A DNA stretch of 46,110 nucleotides from positions 1 to 46,110 of the forward strand of contig SYMW01000117.1 of the NCBI GenBank assembly GCA_005805305.1. The letters run 5' to 3'. This document shows positions 17,331-26,234 of the stretch, piece after piece (positions within the stretch are counted from its first letter, which is position 1; every line of letters starts with the position of its first letter). This DNA comes from Verrucomicrobiales bacterium. GTDB lineage: Bacteria; Verrucomicrobiota; Verrucomicrobiia; Limisphaerales; F1-80-MAGS106. The notes beneath the pieces are model-generated. The model was given only the letters and a program-made list of their open reading frames with translations. It did not search any database and was not told where the DNA came from. A program made the position numbers and the translations under genes.

Positions 17331-17673
17331 GAATGCCTGAGTGCGAATTGTGCCTCCACACTAACCTCGTTCCAAACCCATGCGCAAGTAACACTTGCTC
17401 GACGTGTGGACGCAGCTCAGATCGTTGAACCTTAAAACGGCAGTTGCCCAACGGGAATTTTAGCAAGATCGTGGAGATTAAGTTTCTACGAATCACTTAC
17501 CAGGTCCACAAGGGATATGGCTCCCTCTTCGTCAAGCCTCTCTCATGCAGGCTTTTGCAAATTTCCACGATGTTCAACTGCCGTTTTAAGATTGAACCGA
17601 GGCGCCCCCGGAAAAAGTTTCCAAGGCGTCACTCCAGTGGGGGGAGCGACACTTGCGAAACTGTCAGTACGTG
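17331..17673. other. Intergenic region holding repeat copy A
   Basis: No gene is supported here. The stretch holds the full-length 160-bp repeat (17431-17590) and, on its left, the promoter region of the DUF1549/DUF1553 gene; on its right it meets the 3' end of the trigger factor gene, for which the repeat's inverted ends could act as a transcription stop. Confidence 0.6.
17431..17590 (+). repeat. 160-bp dispersed repeat, copy A (full length)
   Basis: It begins CTTAAAACGGCAGTTG and ends CAACTGCCGTTTTAAG, a perfect 16-bp terminal inverted repeat. TTGAAC occurs directly on both sides (17425-17430 and just after 17590). Compared with the reverse complement of copy B I count 131 identical bases of 160 and no gaps. 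The best conserved interior is the right third. One frame reads through both copies with similar residues (KGYxSLFVKPxS). The structure resembles a miniature inverted-repeat element; no transposase is encoded. Confidence 0.85.
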
Positions 17674-19041
17674 TCAGGAACCGGGGGATGGTTCCGAAGG
17701 GGCCGACGGCTGGGAAGAGGCCGCGGGTGGGGAAGCAGCGATCGTATCGGTAACATTCGCGTGCAATTCCAGGAAATCCATGACCTTCGCTGTCGCGATT
17801 TGATCGGCAATTTCACCAATGCCACCGCGCTCCTCGAGCTGCTTGATCATCTTGTCGACCTTCATTTTATACTGCTCCGCCATGGCGTGGATCCGCTGCA
17901 GGATCTCGTCGCGCTCTGCTTTGATCTTTTCCAAGTCGGCGATCCGTCCCAGGATATAGCCGGTTTTCACCCGATCCTTGGCGCTGGCGTTGGCGGCCGA
18001 ATAAATCGCGTCCTTGCTCTTGTCAATGGCTTCAGGGCTCACGCCTCGTTCCTGATTCTCTCGAACGATGTCGTAAACGACACTGTTGGTTTCGGAGGCG
18101 ACGACTGATTCTGGGAGTTCGAACTGAACACTGGTTTTTAAGAACGAGATGATTTGATCCCGAACCTGGCGTTTCTGCCGGTAGATGAGCTCTTTTGCCA
18201 GGTCGTCGCGGACACCGGCGCAGAGATGGTCCAGGTTTTTCGCGCTGAACAGCCTGGCGAATTCGTCATTGAGCTCAGGCAACACGCGTTCCTTCACGCT
18301 CTGCACCTCGACCGTGTAGGCGGCTTCCTTTCCCGCGATGGCCGTGGCGGGGAAGGTCGATGGAAACTGGATCCGCACGTTTCTGGTTTCCCCAGCCAGG
18401 GCGCCAATCAACTGCTCGGACAGGCCAGGAATAAGGCTGTCTTTGGCCTCGATGTGCATCCAAAAATTCTGCCGCTCCGACAGCCCGGCTAAAGTCGTGG
18501 AGAGTTCCGTCAAAGGCTTGTCTTCGTGCGTTCCCTTGTAGTTGACGACAACGTAATCACTCATTTGGACGGGTCTTGAGACATCGCTATACGTCGCTCG
18601 CTGTTCCCGAAGCATGTTCAACGCACGTTCCATGTCCGCCTCAGTCACTTGCCCCACCTCGCGTGTGACTTGAATTCCTTTGTATGGCGGAAGAGTGAAT
18701 TCAGGGAATGTCTCCACCGTGGCTGCGAACTGCAAGGACTGCCCGCGGCCAAACTGGATTTCTTCGATCTCAGGCGCCAGCGCCGGCCGCAGCCCATGTT
18801 CCTTCAAGGCGTTTAGATACGAATCCTGGATGAGCCTTTTTTTCACTTCGGTCTCGATCTTGGATACAAACGTCTTGGCCACAAGGTGCAATGGAACCTT
18901 GCCGGGTCGAAAGCCGGGGAGCGCGGCTTGCCGCGCGAACAGGGACGTCGTCTCGGCGAAGGCTTTGTCCACTGCTTGTGGATCCACTTCGACTCGAATC
19001 AGCTTTTTGCAGGGTCCCAGGTGTTCAACCGTAGCGTTCAC
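17674..19041 (-). CDS. tig: Trigger factor
   Basis: Ribosome-associated chaperone and peptidyl-prolyl isomerase of 455 residues. The N-terminal ribosome-docking signature GFRPGKVP is at 43-50. The central FKBP-type domain runs about 160-245 (DYVVVNYKG ... IPGLSEQLIGALAGE ... YTVEVQSVKERVLPELNDEF), followed by the helical arms. The last 25 residues are a Ser/Pro/Ala-rich tail. The start is a GTG at 19041 with AGAAAGG about 6 bases upstream; the open frame continues further but the extra residues do not belong to the family. It stands alone, apart from clpP/clpX, and is bracketed by repeat copies A (downstream) and C (upstream). Confidence 0.93.
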   Translation of the reverse strand: MNATVEHLGPCKKLIRVEVDPQAVDKAFAETTSLFARQAALPGFRPGKVPLHLVAKTFVSKIETEVKKRLIQDSYLNALKEHGLRPALAPEIEEIQFGRGQSLQFAATVETFPEFTLPPYKGIQVTREVGQVTEADMERALNMLREQRATYSDVSRPVQMSDYVVVNYKGTHEDKPLTELSTTLAGLSERQNFWMHIEAKDSLIPGLSEQLIGALAGETRNVRIQFPSTFPATAIAGKEAAYTVEVQSVKERVLPELNDEFARLFSAKNLDHLCAGVRDDLAKELIYRQKRQVRDQIISFLKTSVQFELPESVVASETNSVVYDIVRENQERGVSPEAIDKSKDAIYSAANASAKDRVKTGYILGRIADLEKIKAERDEILQRIHAMAEQYKMKVDKMIKQLEERGGIGEIADQIATAKVMDFLELHANVTDTIAASPPAASSQPSAPSEPSPGS

Positions 19042-19195
19042 AACAAACCTTTCTTCTCCCGACGAAAAAGCCCCGCGACCGTCCCAAAGACGGCCAACGC
19101 GGAGCCATTTGCGCCAGCCGAAGCTGGACGGGATCAATCATCAACCAATAGGGGGACAGACCGTAGAAGTTGGCATTGGACACGTCAAGTCCACG

Positions 19196-19266
19196 TTTGA
19201 CCCTCAAAACGGCCGTGAACATCGTGAAGATTTGCCAGCGGCAGCTGCCGCTCAAGTTGATTTGAC
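19196..19266 (+). repeat. Dispersed repeat, copy C (internally deleted, about 70 bp)
   Basis: It starts CTCAAAACGGC and ends GCCGCTCAAG, matching the ends of copies A and B, and keeps the inner GTGAACATCGTGAAGATTTG segment seen near one end of each. About 100 interior bases are missing. TTTGACC occurs directly on both sides. It lies in the gap between the trigger factor start and ubiE, so it could carry promoter or terminator function for either. Confidence 0.7.
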
Positions 19267-19308
19267 CAAAGCCACGGATGCCTCCCAGCGAACCAACTTA
19301 ACGATGGA

Positions 19309-20079
19309 TTATTTCCCGCTTTCGTCCCCATCCGAGCCTGATCCAGGAGATCGTGAATTCTCAGCCAAATTCAAACTCATGGCGCCTCCCATAAAATCAA
19401 CAATTTCCACGCGCTGGCAGCCCAAACCTCGGAGCTTGTCGTCGACTCCCCGCTGGGCTGGATAGCGCTTCAACGAGTCCAAGATATAGGCATACGCGGC
19501 GGAGTCTGCGGCAAACAGCCAGCCAAAGAGGGGAACCACACATCCCAAATAGGCTTCGTAAGCCCGACGCCAGAGCGCCGAATCAGGTCGGCCAAAATCC
19601 AGGATCAACAAGCGTCCCCCGCGCCGCAGCACACGGAGGAATTCTGCCAGGCCACGATCCAAGTCAGCCAGGTTCCTCAGCCCGTAGCTGATGGTCACCA
19701 CATCGAAGGCGCCGTCGACGAAAGGCAGCTCTTGGGCATCAGCTTGGGCCAGTTGCAGGCGATTCCCGTCGCGGCGGGCTGCATCGGCGGTGGAACGGGC
19801 CGAGGCAACGGCCAGCATGGGCGCGCAGAAATCGATCCCGATGACTTTCGCCCCAATTCTTGCCATCGCCAGGGCTAAATCGCCCGTCCCGCAGCAAACA
19901 TCCAAAACGCGAGTTCCAGGTGTGATCCGCGCGCGTCGGACCAACTGTCGTTTCCAGATCCGGTGCAGGCCCAGGCTTTGGATATCATTGATGAGGTCGT
20001 ATCTCTTCGCGATTTGTCCGAACAACGCCCTCACCCGTTCCGCCCTGTCATGGCCGGGGCTGTAGTAGGTGCTGGACAT
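19309..20079 (-). CDS. ubiE: Demethylmenaquinone/ubiquinone C-methyltransferase
   Basis: SAM-dependent methyltransferase of 256 residues for the last step of menaquinone (and, where present, ubiquinone) synthesis; also called menG. Family features are FGQIAKRYDLINDIQSLGLH near the start, the SAM-binding VLDVCCGTGDLA (58-69), acidic IGIDF, and the diagnostic YGLRNLADLD, with WKRQLV after the first motif. The C-terminus adds a short Ser/Gly/Asp tail. It follows the GlcD-like gene by 11 bases on the same strand, so the two are probably cotranscribed; a flavin oxidase and quinone synthesis share the respiratory chain. Confidence 0.93.
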   Translation of the reverse strand: MSSTYYSPGHDRAERVRALFGQIAKRYDLINDIQSLGLHRIWKRQLVRRARITPGTRVLDVCCGTGDLALAMARIGAKVIGIDFCAPMLAVASARSTADAARRDGNRLQLAQADAQELPFVDGAFDVVTISYGLRNLADLDRGLAEFLRVLRRGGRLLILDFGRPDSALWRRAYEAYLGCVVPLFGWLFAADSAAYAYILDSLKRYPAQRGVDDKLRGLGCQRVEIVDFMGGAMSLNLAENSRSPGSGSDGDESGK

Positions 20080-20090
20080 TCAAAAACCCA

Positions 20091-21476
20091 TCACGGATCG
20101 AACATTTTGCCCGGATTGAGAATTCCCAATGGGTCCAAGGCCTTGCGAACTTCTCGCATCACGCGCATCTGGGCATCCCCCGCAAAGCGCGGGAGAAAGG
20201 ATTTCTTGGCCATGCCGATCCCGTGTTCACCCGTGATCGTGCCCCCCAATCGAATGGCCTCCTCGAAGATCTCCTTGAAGGCTTCCTCGACGCGGTGCAT
20301 TTCCTCGTGATTGCGTTCATCCGTCAGGAAAGTTGGGTGCAGATTGCCATCGCCCATGTGCCCGAAAGTGCCGATGCGCAGTTGGTGCTTCTTGGCGATT
20401 TGCTCCACGAACCGGATCATCCGACCGAGCTCGCTCCGCGGCACGGTGGCGTCTTCCAGGATCGTGGTCGGAGCGACCCGTGCGAGCGCCGAGAAAGCGG
20501 ATCGGCGAGCGTTGGCCAATTGGGCGGCCTCGGCGTCGTTCTTCGCGATCCTTAATTCACGGCATCCGTGAGCCCGCGCGATCTGCTCCATCTTATCGGC
20601 CTCCTCGGCGACCACCACGGGATGGCCGTCCGTTTCCATCAAGAGCAGAGCGTCGCAGTCCAAAGGCAGACCGATCTTGGCAAAGTCTTCGACGCAACGA
20701 ATGGTCATGCGATCCAAGAACTCGAGAGTGCAAGGAATGATTTGCGCCGCGATGATAGCCGAGACCGTCTCGGCGGCCTGGTCCATGCGGTCGAAAGTGG
20801 CCACCATGGTTTTCTTGGCTCGCGGTTTTGGGATGAGACGCAAAAGCACCTTGGTGATCACCCCCAACGTGCCCTCCGACCCGATGAACAAATCTCGAAG
20901 CGAATAACCCGCGACATCTTTCACGCACTTGTTTCCAGTCCAGAGAATCTCGCCATCGGGGAGGACAACCTCCAATCCCATGACATAATTCCGAGTCACG
21001 CCGTATTTCAAGCCGCGCAACCCTCCGGAATTTTCGGCGACATTGCCGCCAATCGTTGAGATTTTCATGGACCCGGGATCGGGGGGATAGAAAAGATTTG
21101 CGGCGAGCGCCGCGTCGGCGATTTGCAGCGTCGTGGCGCCTGGCTCGACCAGCATGGTCAGGTTCGCGGCATCGACCTCCAGAATGCGATTGAGTTGCAC
21201 GGTGCAGAGCACGATGCAGTCGGCCGTGGGCAGGCTCCCCCCGCTCAACCCCGTCCCAGAACCGCGAGTGACCACGGGAACACGCTGCGAACGGGCCAGC
21301 TTCAGGATGTCGGCGACCTCATAGGTCGATCTTGCGAAAACAACGCAGCGGGGCATTTTGCGAAGCGCCGCCGTGCCGTCGAACGAATAGGTGATGAGAT
21401 CTTCCTTCGATGTCAGGAGACGCTCGGCACCGACGATCTCGCGCAAGGAATCTAGTAAGGTAGAGCTGACAGCCAT
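20091..21476 (-). CDS. glcD: FAD-linked oxidase, glycolate oxidase GlcD / D-lactate dehydrogenase family
   Basis: A 461-residue flavoprotein that oxidises a 2-hydroxyacid such as glycolate or D-lactate. The FAD-binding PCMH domain covers about 35-215 with TRGSGTGLSGGSLP, DPGSMKISTIGGNVAENSGG and the YGVTRNYV segment; the C-terminal FAD-oxidase domain has HMGDGNLHPTFL and ends GEHGIGMAKKSFL ... GILNPGKMFDP. No Fe-S motif is present, so a GlcE/GlcF-type partner would have to lie elsewhere. The ATG at 21476 gives a normal N-terminus (MAVSSTLLDSLREIVG); a longer frame is open upstream but reads as non-family sequence. The exact substrate cannot be assigned. Confidence 0.88.
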   Translation of the reverse strand: MAVSSTLLDSLREIVGAERLLTSKEDLITYSFDGTAALRKMPRCVVFARSTYEVADILKLARSQRVPVVTRGSGTGLSGGSLPTADCIVLCTVQLNRILEVDAANLTMLVEPGATTLQIADAALAANLFYPPDPGSMKISTIGGNVAENSGGLRGLKYGVTRNYVMGLEVVLPDGEILWTGNKCVKDVAGYSLRDLFIGSEGTLGVITKVLLRLIPKPRAKKTMVATFDRMDQAAETVSAIIAAQIIPCTLEFLDRMTIRCVEDFAKIGLPLDCDALLLMETDGHPVVVAEEADKMEQIARAHGCRELRIAKNDAEAAQLANARRSAFSALARVAPTTILEDATVPRSELGRMIRFVEQIAKKHQLRIGTFGHMGDGNLHPTFLTDERNHEEMHRVEEAFKEIFEEAIRLGGTITGEHGIGMAKKSFLPRFAGDAQMRVMREVRKALDPLGILNPGKMFDP

Positions 21477-21564
21477 AAACGTTCGAGAGGGCCAGCATCG
21501 CCGATGCCCCGGCCCACGGTCAAGCCGGCTCCGAGATTCGCCGCGGGCTTGCCGCGATTCAGCT

Positions 21565-22665
21565 TTAGGCCGACGGCGCCTTGACGGCCCAGCGTAATTT
21601 GGCGCTGGAGGCTCTTGGGTTGCCTCGAATTTCCTCGGCAGCCGGCCGCAGCACGTCACCGGCAACTGCACCGTAGACTCCCCTGGCGCCATCACGCTTC
21701 AGGGCGGCCTTGACCCGTCGATCCTCGCCAGAATGGAACGTCAGCACGGCGAGGCGCCCGCCGGGTTTCAAGCATCCCGCCGCCGCTCTCAAGAACATCT
21801 CAAGGGCGGAGAATTCGTCGTTAACGGCGATGCGAACCGCTTGGAAGACCTGGCGAATTATCGGTTCGATGACGGGATCTTTCGGGGATCGCAATTTTCC
21901 TCCCAGCATCGGACACAGCCGCCGGACGATCTCCTTGAGGTCCGTGGTGGTTCGAATGGGAGCGGACTTCCGGGCGTCGCAGAGGCCGCGAGCCATCGCC
22001 TCCGCATTCAGGACGTCTCCATGTTCGCGCAAGGCCCTGGCGAGCCTGTCTTCCTTGACGCTTCCAAGCCATTCCGCGGCGGAAGGCCCTTTGTTCTGAT
22101 TCATCCGCATATCGAGAGGGCCCTGGTGCTTGAATGAGAACCCGCGCAGGGGATCGTCGAGCTGCATCGAGGAGCATCCTAAGTCCGCCAGGATGAAATC
22201 CACGCCGCCAGGCCACCGCGCTGGCACCAGCCGGCCAATGCCAGCAAAGTTCGTCTGAATCCCTTCGAATGACTCCGGGCCATATCCAAGGGTTCTAAGC
22301 CTGGCTGTGGCGCGTTGAAGCTGGACGCCATCGGTGTCCAACCCCAGCAAGAACCCGCCAGGATTCAGGGACTGCAGGAGCCGCTCCGCATGGCCCCCGT
22401 ATCCCAGGGTGGCGTCGATGCCAATCTGCCCGGGTCGCGGGCTCAGCACGCCAAGGATCTCCTGGGTGCAAATGGGCCGATGCGTGCCGGCCGCTGTTTT
22501 TCCGCTCGCCTCGACTTTGCGAACCGTTTCGGGGTAACTGTCCGAATTCAGCTCCTTGTATTTTTGATGGAATGCGCGCGGGTTTTTCCCCGGGTAGCGG
22601 GGGCGCCGCGCTGGGCGAGGATTCGTCTCCGGGATCGGCCCGGCGGCAGCCGAAGGCGGCATCAT
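21565..22665 (-). CDS. rsmH: 16S rRNA (cytosine-1402 N4)-methyltransferase, with N-terminal extension
   Basis: SAM-dependent methyltransferase (MraW) of 366 residues that methylates 16S rRNA at C1402. Motifs are GIDATLGYGGHAERLL, DFILADLGCSSMQLDDPLRG, GPLDMRM and LTFHSGEDRRVK. About 60 residues precede the normal N-terminus, with a basic RPARRPRYPGKNPRAF stretch and HQKYKEL; ordinary RsmH is near 310 residues. I believe such an extension recurs in PVC relatives but cannot check. The gene is not in a division/cell wall cluster, where mraW usually lies. It is divergent from recF across 125 bases, and lies 88 bases before the GlcD-like gene. Confidence 0.88.
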   Translation of the reverse strand: MMPPSAAAGPIPETNPRPARRPRYPGKNPRAFHQKYKELNSDSYPETVRKVEASGKTAAGTHRPICTQEILGVLSPRPGQIGIDATLGYGGHAERLLQSLNPGGFLLGLDTDGVQLQRATARLRTLGYGPESFEGIQTNFAGIGRLVPARWPGGVDFILADLGCSSMQLDDPLRGFSFKHQGPLDMRMNQNKGPSAAEWLGSVKEDRLARALREHGDVLNAEAMARGLCDARKSAPIRTTTDLKEIVRRLCPMLGGKLRSPKDPVIEPIIRQVFQAVRIAVNDEFSALEMFLRAAAGCLKPGGRLAVLTFHSGEDRRVKAALKRDGARGVYGAVAGDVLRPAAEEIRGNPRASSAKLRWAVKAPSA

Positions 22666-22790
22666 GGGGATTTTAGGAATTGAAAAGCCATGTCAAAAAC
22701 TGCCACAAGATTTCCGTGAAAAAAAGAAAAACCATTGCCCCGCGGCGCCCGTTGGCGAGAGTCTGACCGCGGCCCTTTGACACTCGCGGC

Positions 22791-23867
22791 ATGATTCTGA
22801 CTCGCTTAAGAATTCGCGACTTCCGCAATTACACGCGGCTGGACGCCGGTTTTTCCCAGGGGTTTCATGTGCTTTTGGGCGACAACGCCCAGGGAAAAAC
22901 AAATGTCCTCGAGGCGATCTATCTCTTGGCGACGCTCCGGTCCTTTCGGGGAGTGGGCAGCGCCCAGCTCGTGCGGCATGGCCAGACCGGCTATTTCGTG
23001 GGGGCCGGATTGAGAAGCCAGCACGACCATGACATCAAGCTTTATTGGTCGGCCCAGGAGCGGCGGCTATCGGTGGATTCCCAGCCAATTCGCAGGATTT
23101 CTCAGTATTTGGGGGTGCTGCGGGCGGTGGTGTTTTGCTCGGAAGACCTGCAACTGATAAAAGGGACACCCCGTCAGCGGCGGCGGTTCATCGACCTGCT
23201 GCTGTGCCAGACCCATCCCTCCTATCTCGCGCTGCTCCACCGCTACGCCCTTGCGTTGCGCTCACGCAACGCGCTGCTCAAGCAACGGGTTCTCGACGAG
23301 GGAAGCCTTGAGAGTTTCAGCCTCGAATTGATCGCCGCTGGAACACAGATCCTCGCCTTCCGACGTGAGTTTGTCCCCAGGATCGCGCCCTTGATGCGGG
23401 CGGCCTGCCGTCAGGTCGCCGGCGACACCGAGGAGCTTCGCGTTCATTATGTGCCAGGTGTCAAACGGGATTTCGCGCTGGAACTGGCCCAATCCCGCGC
23501 TCGCGAGAAGGCCTATCGGTCCACGGTCGTGGGGCCACACAAGGACGACTTGGTCTTGGAACTGAACGATAAGCCCGCGGCTCAATTTGCCAGCGAAGGC
23601 CAAAAGCGCACCCTGGCCATCGCGCTCAAAATGGCTCAGGCCGAATACCTCTCCTCGATTCTTGGCGTTCCGCCAGTGCTGCTAATCGACGATGTGATGG
23701 GAGAGCTGGACGCTAAACGCCGAAGCGGGCTGCTCCCTTTGCTGGAGCGGTCTCACCAAGCCCGGGGGCAGGTGTTCATGACTTGCACCCAGGAAAATTG
23801 GCCGCGTGAGCTGGGGAGGGATCTGCTCCGTTGGACTGTAAAGGCCGGAAATCTTTGGCCCGGGTAG
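22791..23867 (+). CDS. recF: DNA replication and repair protein RecF
   Basis: SMC-like ATPase of 358 residues that loads RecA at gaps with RecO and RecR. It has Walker A GDNAQGKT (30-37) preceded by LRIRDFRNY, the FCSEDLQLIKGTPRQRRRFID segment, signature FASEGQKRT (near 270) and Walker B VLLIDDVMGELD (near 300). All are at the normal spacing and length. It is not beside dnaA, dnaN or gyrB, as it is in many bacteria. It faces deoC, with a strong hairpin between the two stops. Confidence 0.95.
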   Translation: MILTRLRIRDFRNYTRLDAGFSQGFHVLLGDNAQGKTNVLEAIYLLATLRSFRGVGSAQLVRHGQTGYFVGAGLRSQHDHDIKLYWSAQERRLSVDSQPIRRISQYLGVLRAVVFCSEDLQLIKGTPRQRRRFIDLLLCQTHPSYLALLHRYALALRSRNALLKQRVLDEGSLESFSLELIAAGTQILAFRREFVPRIAPLMRAACRQVAGDTEELRVHYVPGVKRDFALELAQSRAREKAYRSTVVGPHKDDLVLELNDKPAAQFASEGQKRTLAIALKMAQAEYLSSILGVPPVLLIDDVMGELDAKRRSGLLPLLERSHQARGQVFMTCTQENWPRELGRDLLRWTVKAGNLWPG

Positions 23868-23887
23868 GCCTCGACCCTTGATCCGAG

Positions 23888-23931
23888 TGAGCGGAGCCAC
23901 CGTGATTCATGACACGGTGGATGGCGGCTCA
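23888..23931. terminator. Bidirectional hairpin between recF and deoC
   Basis: CCACCGTG (23897-23904) pairs with CACGGTGG (23913-23920) around an 8-base loop, and the stem continues outward, after an internal loop, with TGAGC (23888-23892) and GCTCA (23927-23931). It covers the deoC stop codon and follows recF by 20 bases, so it probably ends both transcripts. Confidence 0.65.
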
Positions 23932-24618
23932 TTCAGCCGGCGCTTCCCGCGAATACTCCCGCATGATGTCGACTCCGCGGGAGGTGCCGATCCGATCCGC
24001 TCCGGCCTCGATCATGGCAACCGCGGTTTCGCAGGTTCGGATGCCGCCGGAAGCTTTGATGCCAAAACGAGGCCCTACAGCCGCGCGCAGCAACTTGACA
24101 TCCTCGAGGTCGGCGCCCCCGCTCCCGAACCCGGTCGACGTCTTTACGAAATGCGCCCCCGAATCGAGTATGATGGCGCAGGCCAAAAGCTTCTCCTCCC
24201 GCGTCAATAAGGAAGTCTCGACGATCACCTTGACGGGGCGCTCATCCGCCGCCTCGACCACGTCTCGAAGCTCGCGGAGCACCCCTGCGGCGTCTCCGTC
24301 CTTGAGTTTTCCGATGCTGATCACCACATCGATTTCCGAGGCGCCATTGTCCACGGCGGTTTCCGTTTCGAAGCGTTTCACATCCGGGTCGGAAGCGCCC
24401 AGCGGAAAGCCGGCCACCGCCACCACTTTGACACTCGAACCCTCCAAAAAATGGTGGGCGCTTTGGACCCGGCTCCCGTTGACGCACACGGCATGGAACA
24501 TCTCGCGCCGGGCCTCGCGGCACAAACGTTCGATGTCTTTTTCCGTGGCGTCCGCGCCGAGCAGCGTGTGCTCGATGCGCGAGGCCAGGTCTTTCCGGGA
24601 GATCTGATGGTTCAACAT
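23929..24618 (-). CDS. deoC: Deoxyribose-phosphate aldolase
   Basis: Class I aldolase of 229 residues that splits 2-deoxyribose 5-phosphate into glyceraldehyde 3-phosphate and acetaldehyde in nucleoside salvage. The Schiff-base Lys159 is in FVKTSTGFG; Lys188 in GIKASGGIR and Asp97 in EIDVVISIG complete the active site. It has normal length and full motif order. It follows mdh by 56 bases on the same strand, so the two may share a transcript. Confidence 0.95.
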   Translation of the reverse strand: MLNHQISRKDLASRIEHTLLGADATEKDIERLCREARREMFHAVCVNGSRVQSAHHFLEGSSVKVVAVAGFPLGASDPDVKRFETETAVDNGASEIDVVISIGKLKDGDAAGVLRELRDVVEAADERPVKVIVETSLLTREEKLLACAIILDSGAHFVKTSTGFGSGGADLEDVKLLRAAVGPRFGIKASGGIRTCETAVAMIEAGADRIGTSRGVDIMREYSREAPAE

Positions 24619-24674
24619 ATCTGAACTGCAACGAGCGGTTCACGCGCATCGAGCGGGCCGGCGCATGCGGCACG

Positions 24675-25661
24675 TCACTTCAGAAGGTCCGCCACCAACG
24701 CCTTCTCCTCCTTCAACTCATTGACCGTGGCGTCAATCTTGCCGCGGCTGAATTCATTCACAGGAAGTCCCTGAACAATCTCGAGCGATTTGCCATTGCT
24801 CCGAGTGGGGAAGGACGAAATGAGGCCTGCCTCGACGCCGTAACTGCCATCCGAGCAGAGACAAACGCTGTGCCAATCATTCGGGGCAGTGATCCCCACG
24901 ATCGACGCGACGGTGTCCACGATCGCGTTCGCGGCGCTCGCCGCGCTCGAGAGTCCTCGTGCCTTGAGGATGGCGGCACCGCGTTGCTGCACGGTCGCGA
25001 TGAACTCGCCTCGGAGCCAGGCTTCGTCGCTGATCACTTCCGGGGCGGGCTTGCCCGAGATTCTCGCATTGTAAAAGTCCGGGTATTGAGTCGCGGAATG
25101 ATTGCCCCACACCGCGAGGTTGGAGACCGCGTCCACTTCCACGCCTGCCTTGCGGGCGAGTTGCGATTTGGCCCTGTTTTCGTCAAGCCTCGTCATCGCG
25201 TGCCATCGATCCTTCGGCACGTCCCGCGCGTTGTTCATGGCGATGAGGCAATTGGTGTTGCACGGGTTGCCCACGACCAGAACCCGGGCATCGGAAGCCG
25301 CATTGCGTTGGATGGCGCCGCCCTGGCTGGTGAAGATCTTGCCATTGATCCCGAGAAGATCCTTGCGCTCCATGCCAGCCTTGCGAGGAACACTGCCGAC
25401 GAGCAAGGCCCAATTCACGTTTCGAAACCCCTCGTCGAGGCTGGCGGTCGGAACGATCCCTTTCAGAAGTGGAAAAGCGCAGTCGTCCAGCTCCATCACC
25501 ACTCCGGAAAGAACGGGCAGCGCGGGTTCGATTTCAATGAGACGCAAGATGACGGGTTGCGTCGGGCCAAACATAGCGCCCGAGGCGATCCGGAACAAAA
25601 GTGAATAACCGATCTGGCCGGCGGCGCCTGTGACGGCGACTTGAATGGGTGCGATGCTCAT
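24675..25661 (-). CDS. mdh: Malate dehydrogenase (NAD, cytosolic-type group)
   Basis: A 328-residue malate dehydrogenase of the citric acid cycle. The NAD-binding [18 protein letters not shown] is at 11-28, the substrate-loop arginines lie in [13 protein letters not shown], and the catalytic region shows [27 protein letters not shown] and the His of [11 protein letters not shown]. The [12 protein letters not shown] style and the length mark the group that includes eukaryotic cytosolic enzymes. The ATG at 25661 is chosen over an upstream in-frame ATG, since [12 protein letters not shown] gives the first strand directly. Confidence 0.95.
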   Translation of the reverse strand: MSIAPIQVAVTGAAGQIGYSLLFRIASGAMFGPTQPVILRLIEIEPALPVLSGVVMELDDCAFPLLKGIVPTASLDEGFRNVNWALLVGSVPRKAGMERKDLLGINGKIFTSQGGAIQRNAASDARVLVVGNPCNTNCLIAMNNARDVPKDRWHAMTRLDENRAKSQLARKAGVEVDAVSNLAVWGNHSATQYPDFYNARISGKPAPEVISDEAWLRGEFIATVQQRGAAILKARGLSSAASAANAIVDTVASIVGITAPNDWHSVCLCSDGSYGVEAGLISSFPTRSNGKSLEIVQGLPVNEFSRGKIDATVNELKEEKALVADLLK

Positions 25662-26234
25662 GATGCGTTGACAGGCTGTGTTAATGGTTTCAAACGGCCC
25701 GCCATTATGAGATTCTAAGACCGTTCCAGGCAAGAGTGAATCCAAAGCGCCCTTGAGCCTGGTGCATCCGCGAGTTGTCGGTGGAGCGCGACTGTGCTGA
25801 AAGCCAGTCGCAGCAGCATCTCAGGCTCGCCGTCACGCCGAACCTGCCGCGGCTGGTGCTTCGCACACAACCGCGCTCCGGGCTGCCAGCCAAATTCACC
25901 GACAACTTGTGGATGCACTGCTCGAGCCCGCGGCATCGGGCGACGACGATTGAACGCTTCGAAACCATGAACCGCTTGCCTTGCGTTCAGCGCGTGCTCC
26001 AAGTAATATCAAGCGTGACCCGTGAATCAGCGCCCGCGTCACATCACAGTCATGACTCTAACAACACTCTTCACCCGAAACATTGAACGTGACGCGTCCC
26101 CTTTCACGATGCTGGACGGGAGCGCGGCGTCAGCTTCGAGGCGTCGAGGCATTCTCTAAACGATGTCCCACCATTGCAGGCAAAATCAGACGCGGCGGTT
26201 GGCGTGCCGCGAGCCTATCCGATGCGCGGCCTGG
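25662..26234. other. Intergenic region with a small hairpin, no supported gene
   Basis: The 570 bases between mdh and the second DUF1549/DUF1553 gene hold overlapping short frames on both strands without motifs. The only structure I see is GCGACTG (25788-25794) with CAGTCGC (25805-25811), a 7-bp stem and 10-base loop inside a Cys/Arg/Pro-coded, low-information stretch. Promoters for both flanking genes must lie here. Confidence 0.5.

Noticed and set aside
17444-17803. A small protein encoded by repeat copy A and running into tig
   Set aside because: The similar frame in copy B is broken by a stop in the middle, and the frame here continues antisense to tig. Conservation is more easily explained by the element itself; kept only as a remark in the repeat finding.
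25775-26086. A 103-codon frame in the gap after mdh
   Set aside because: Its translation is low in information (many Arg, Ser, Gln, Pro and His), has no domain-like pattern and overlaps an equally long frame on the other strand.
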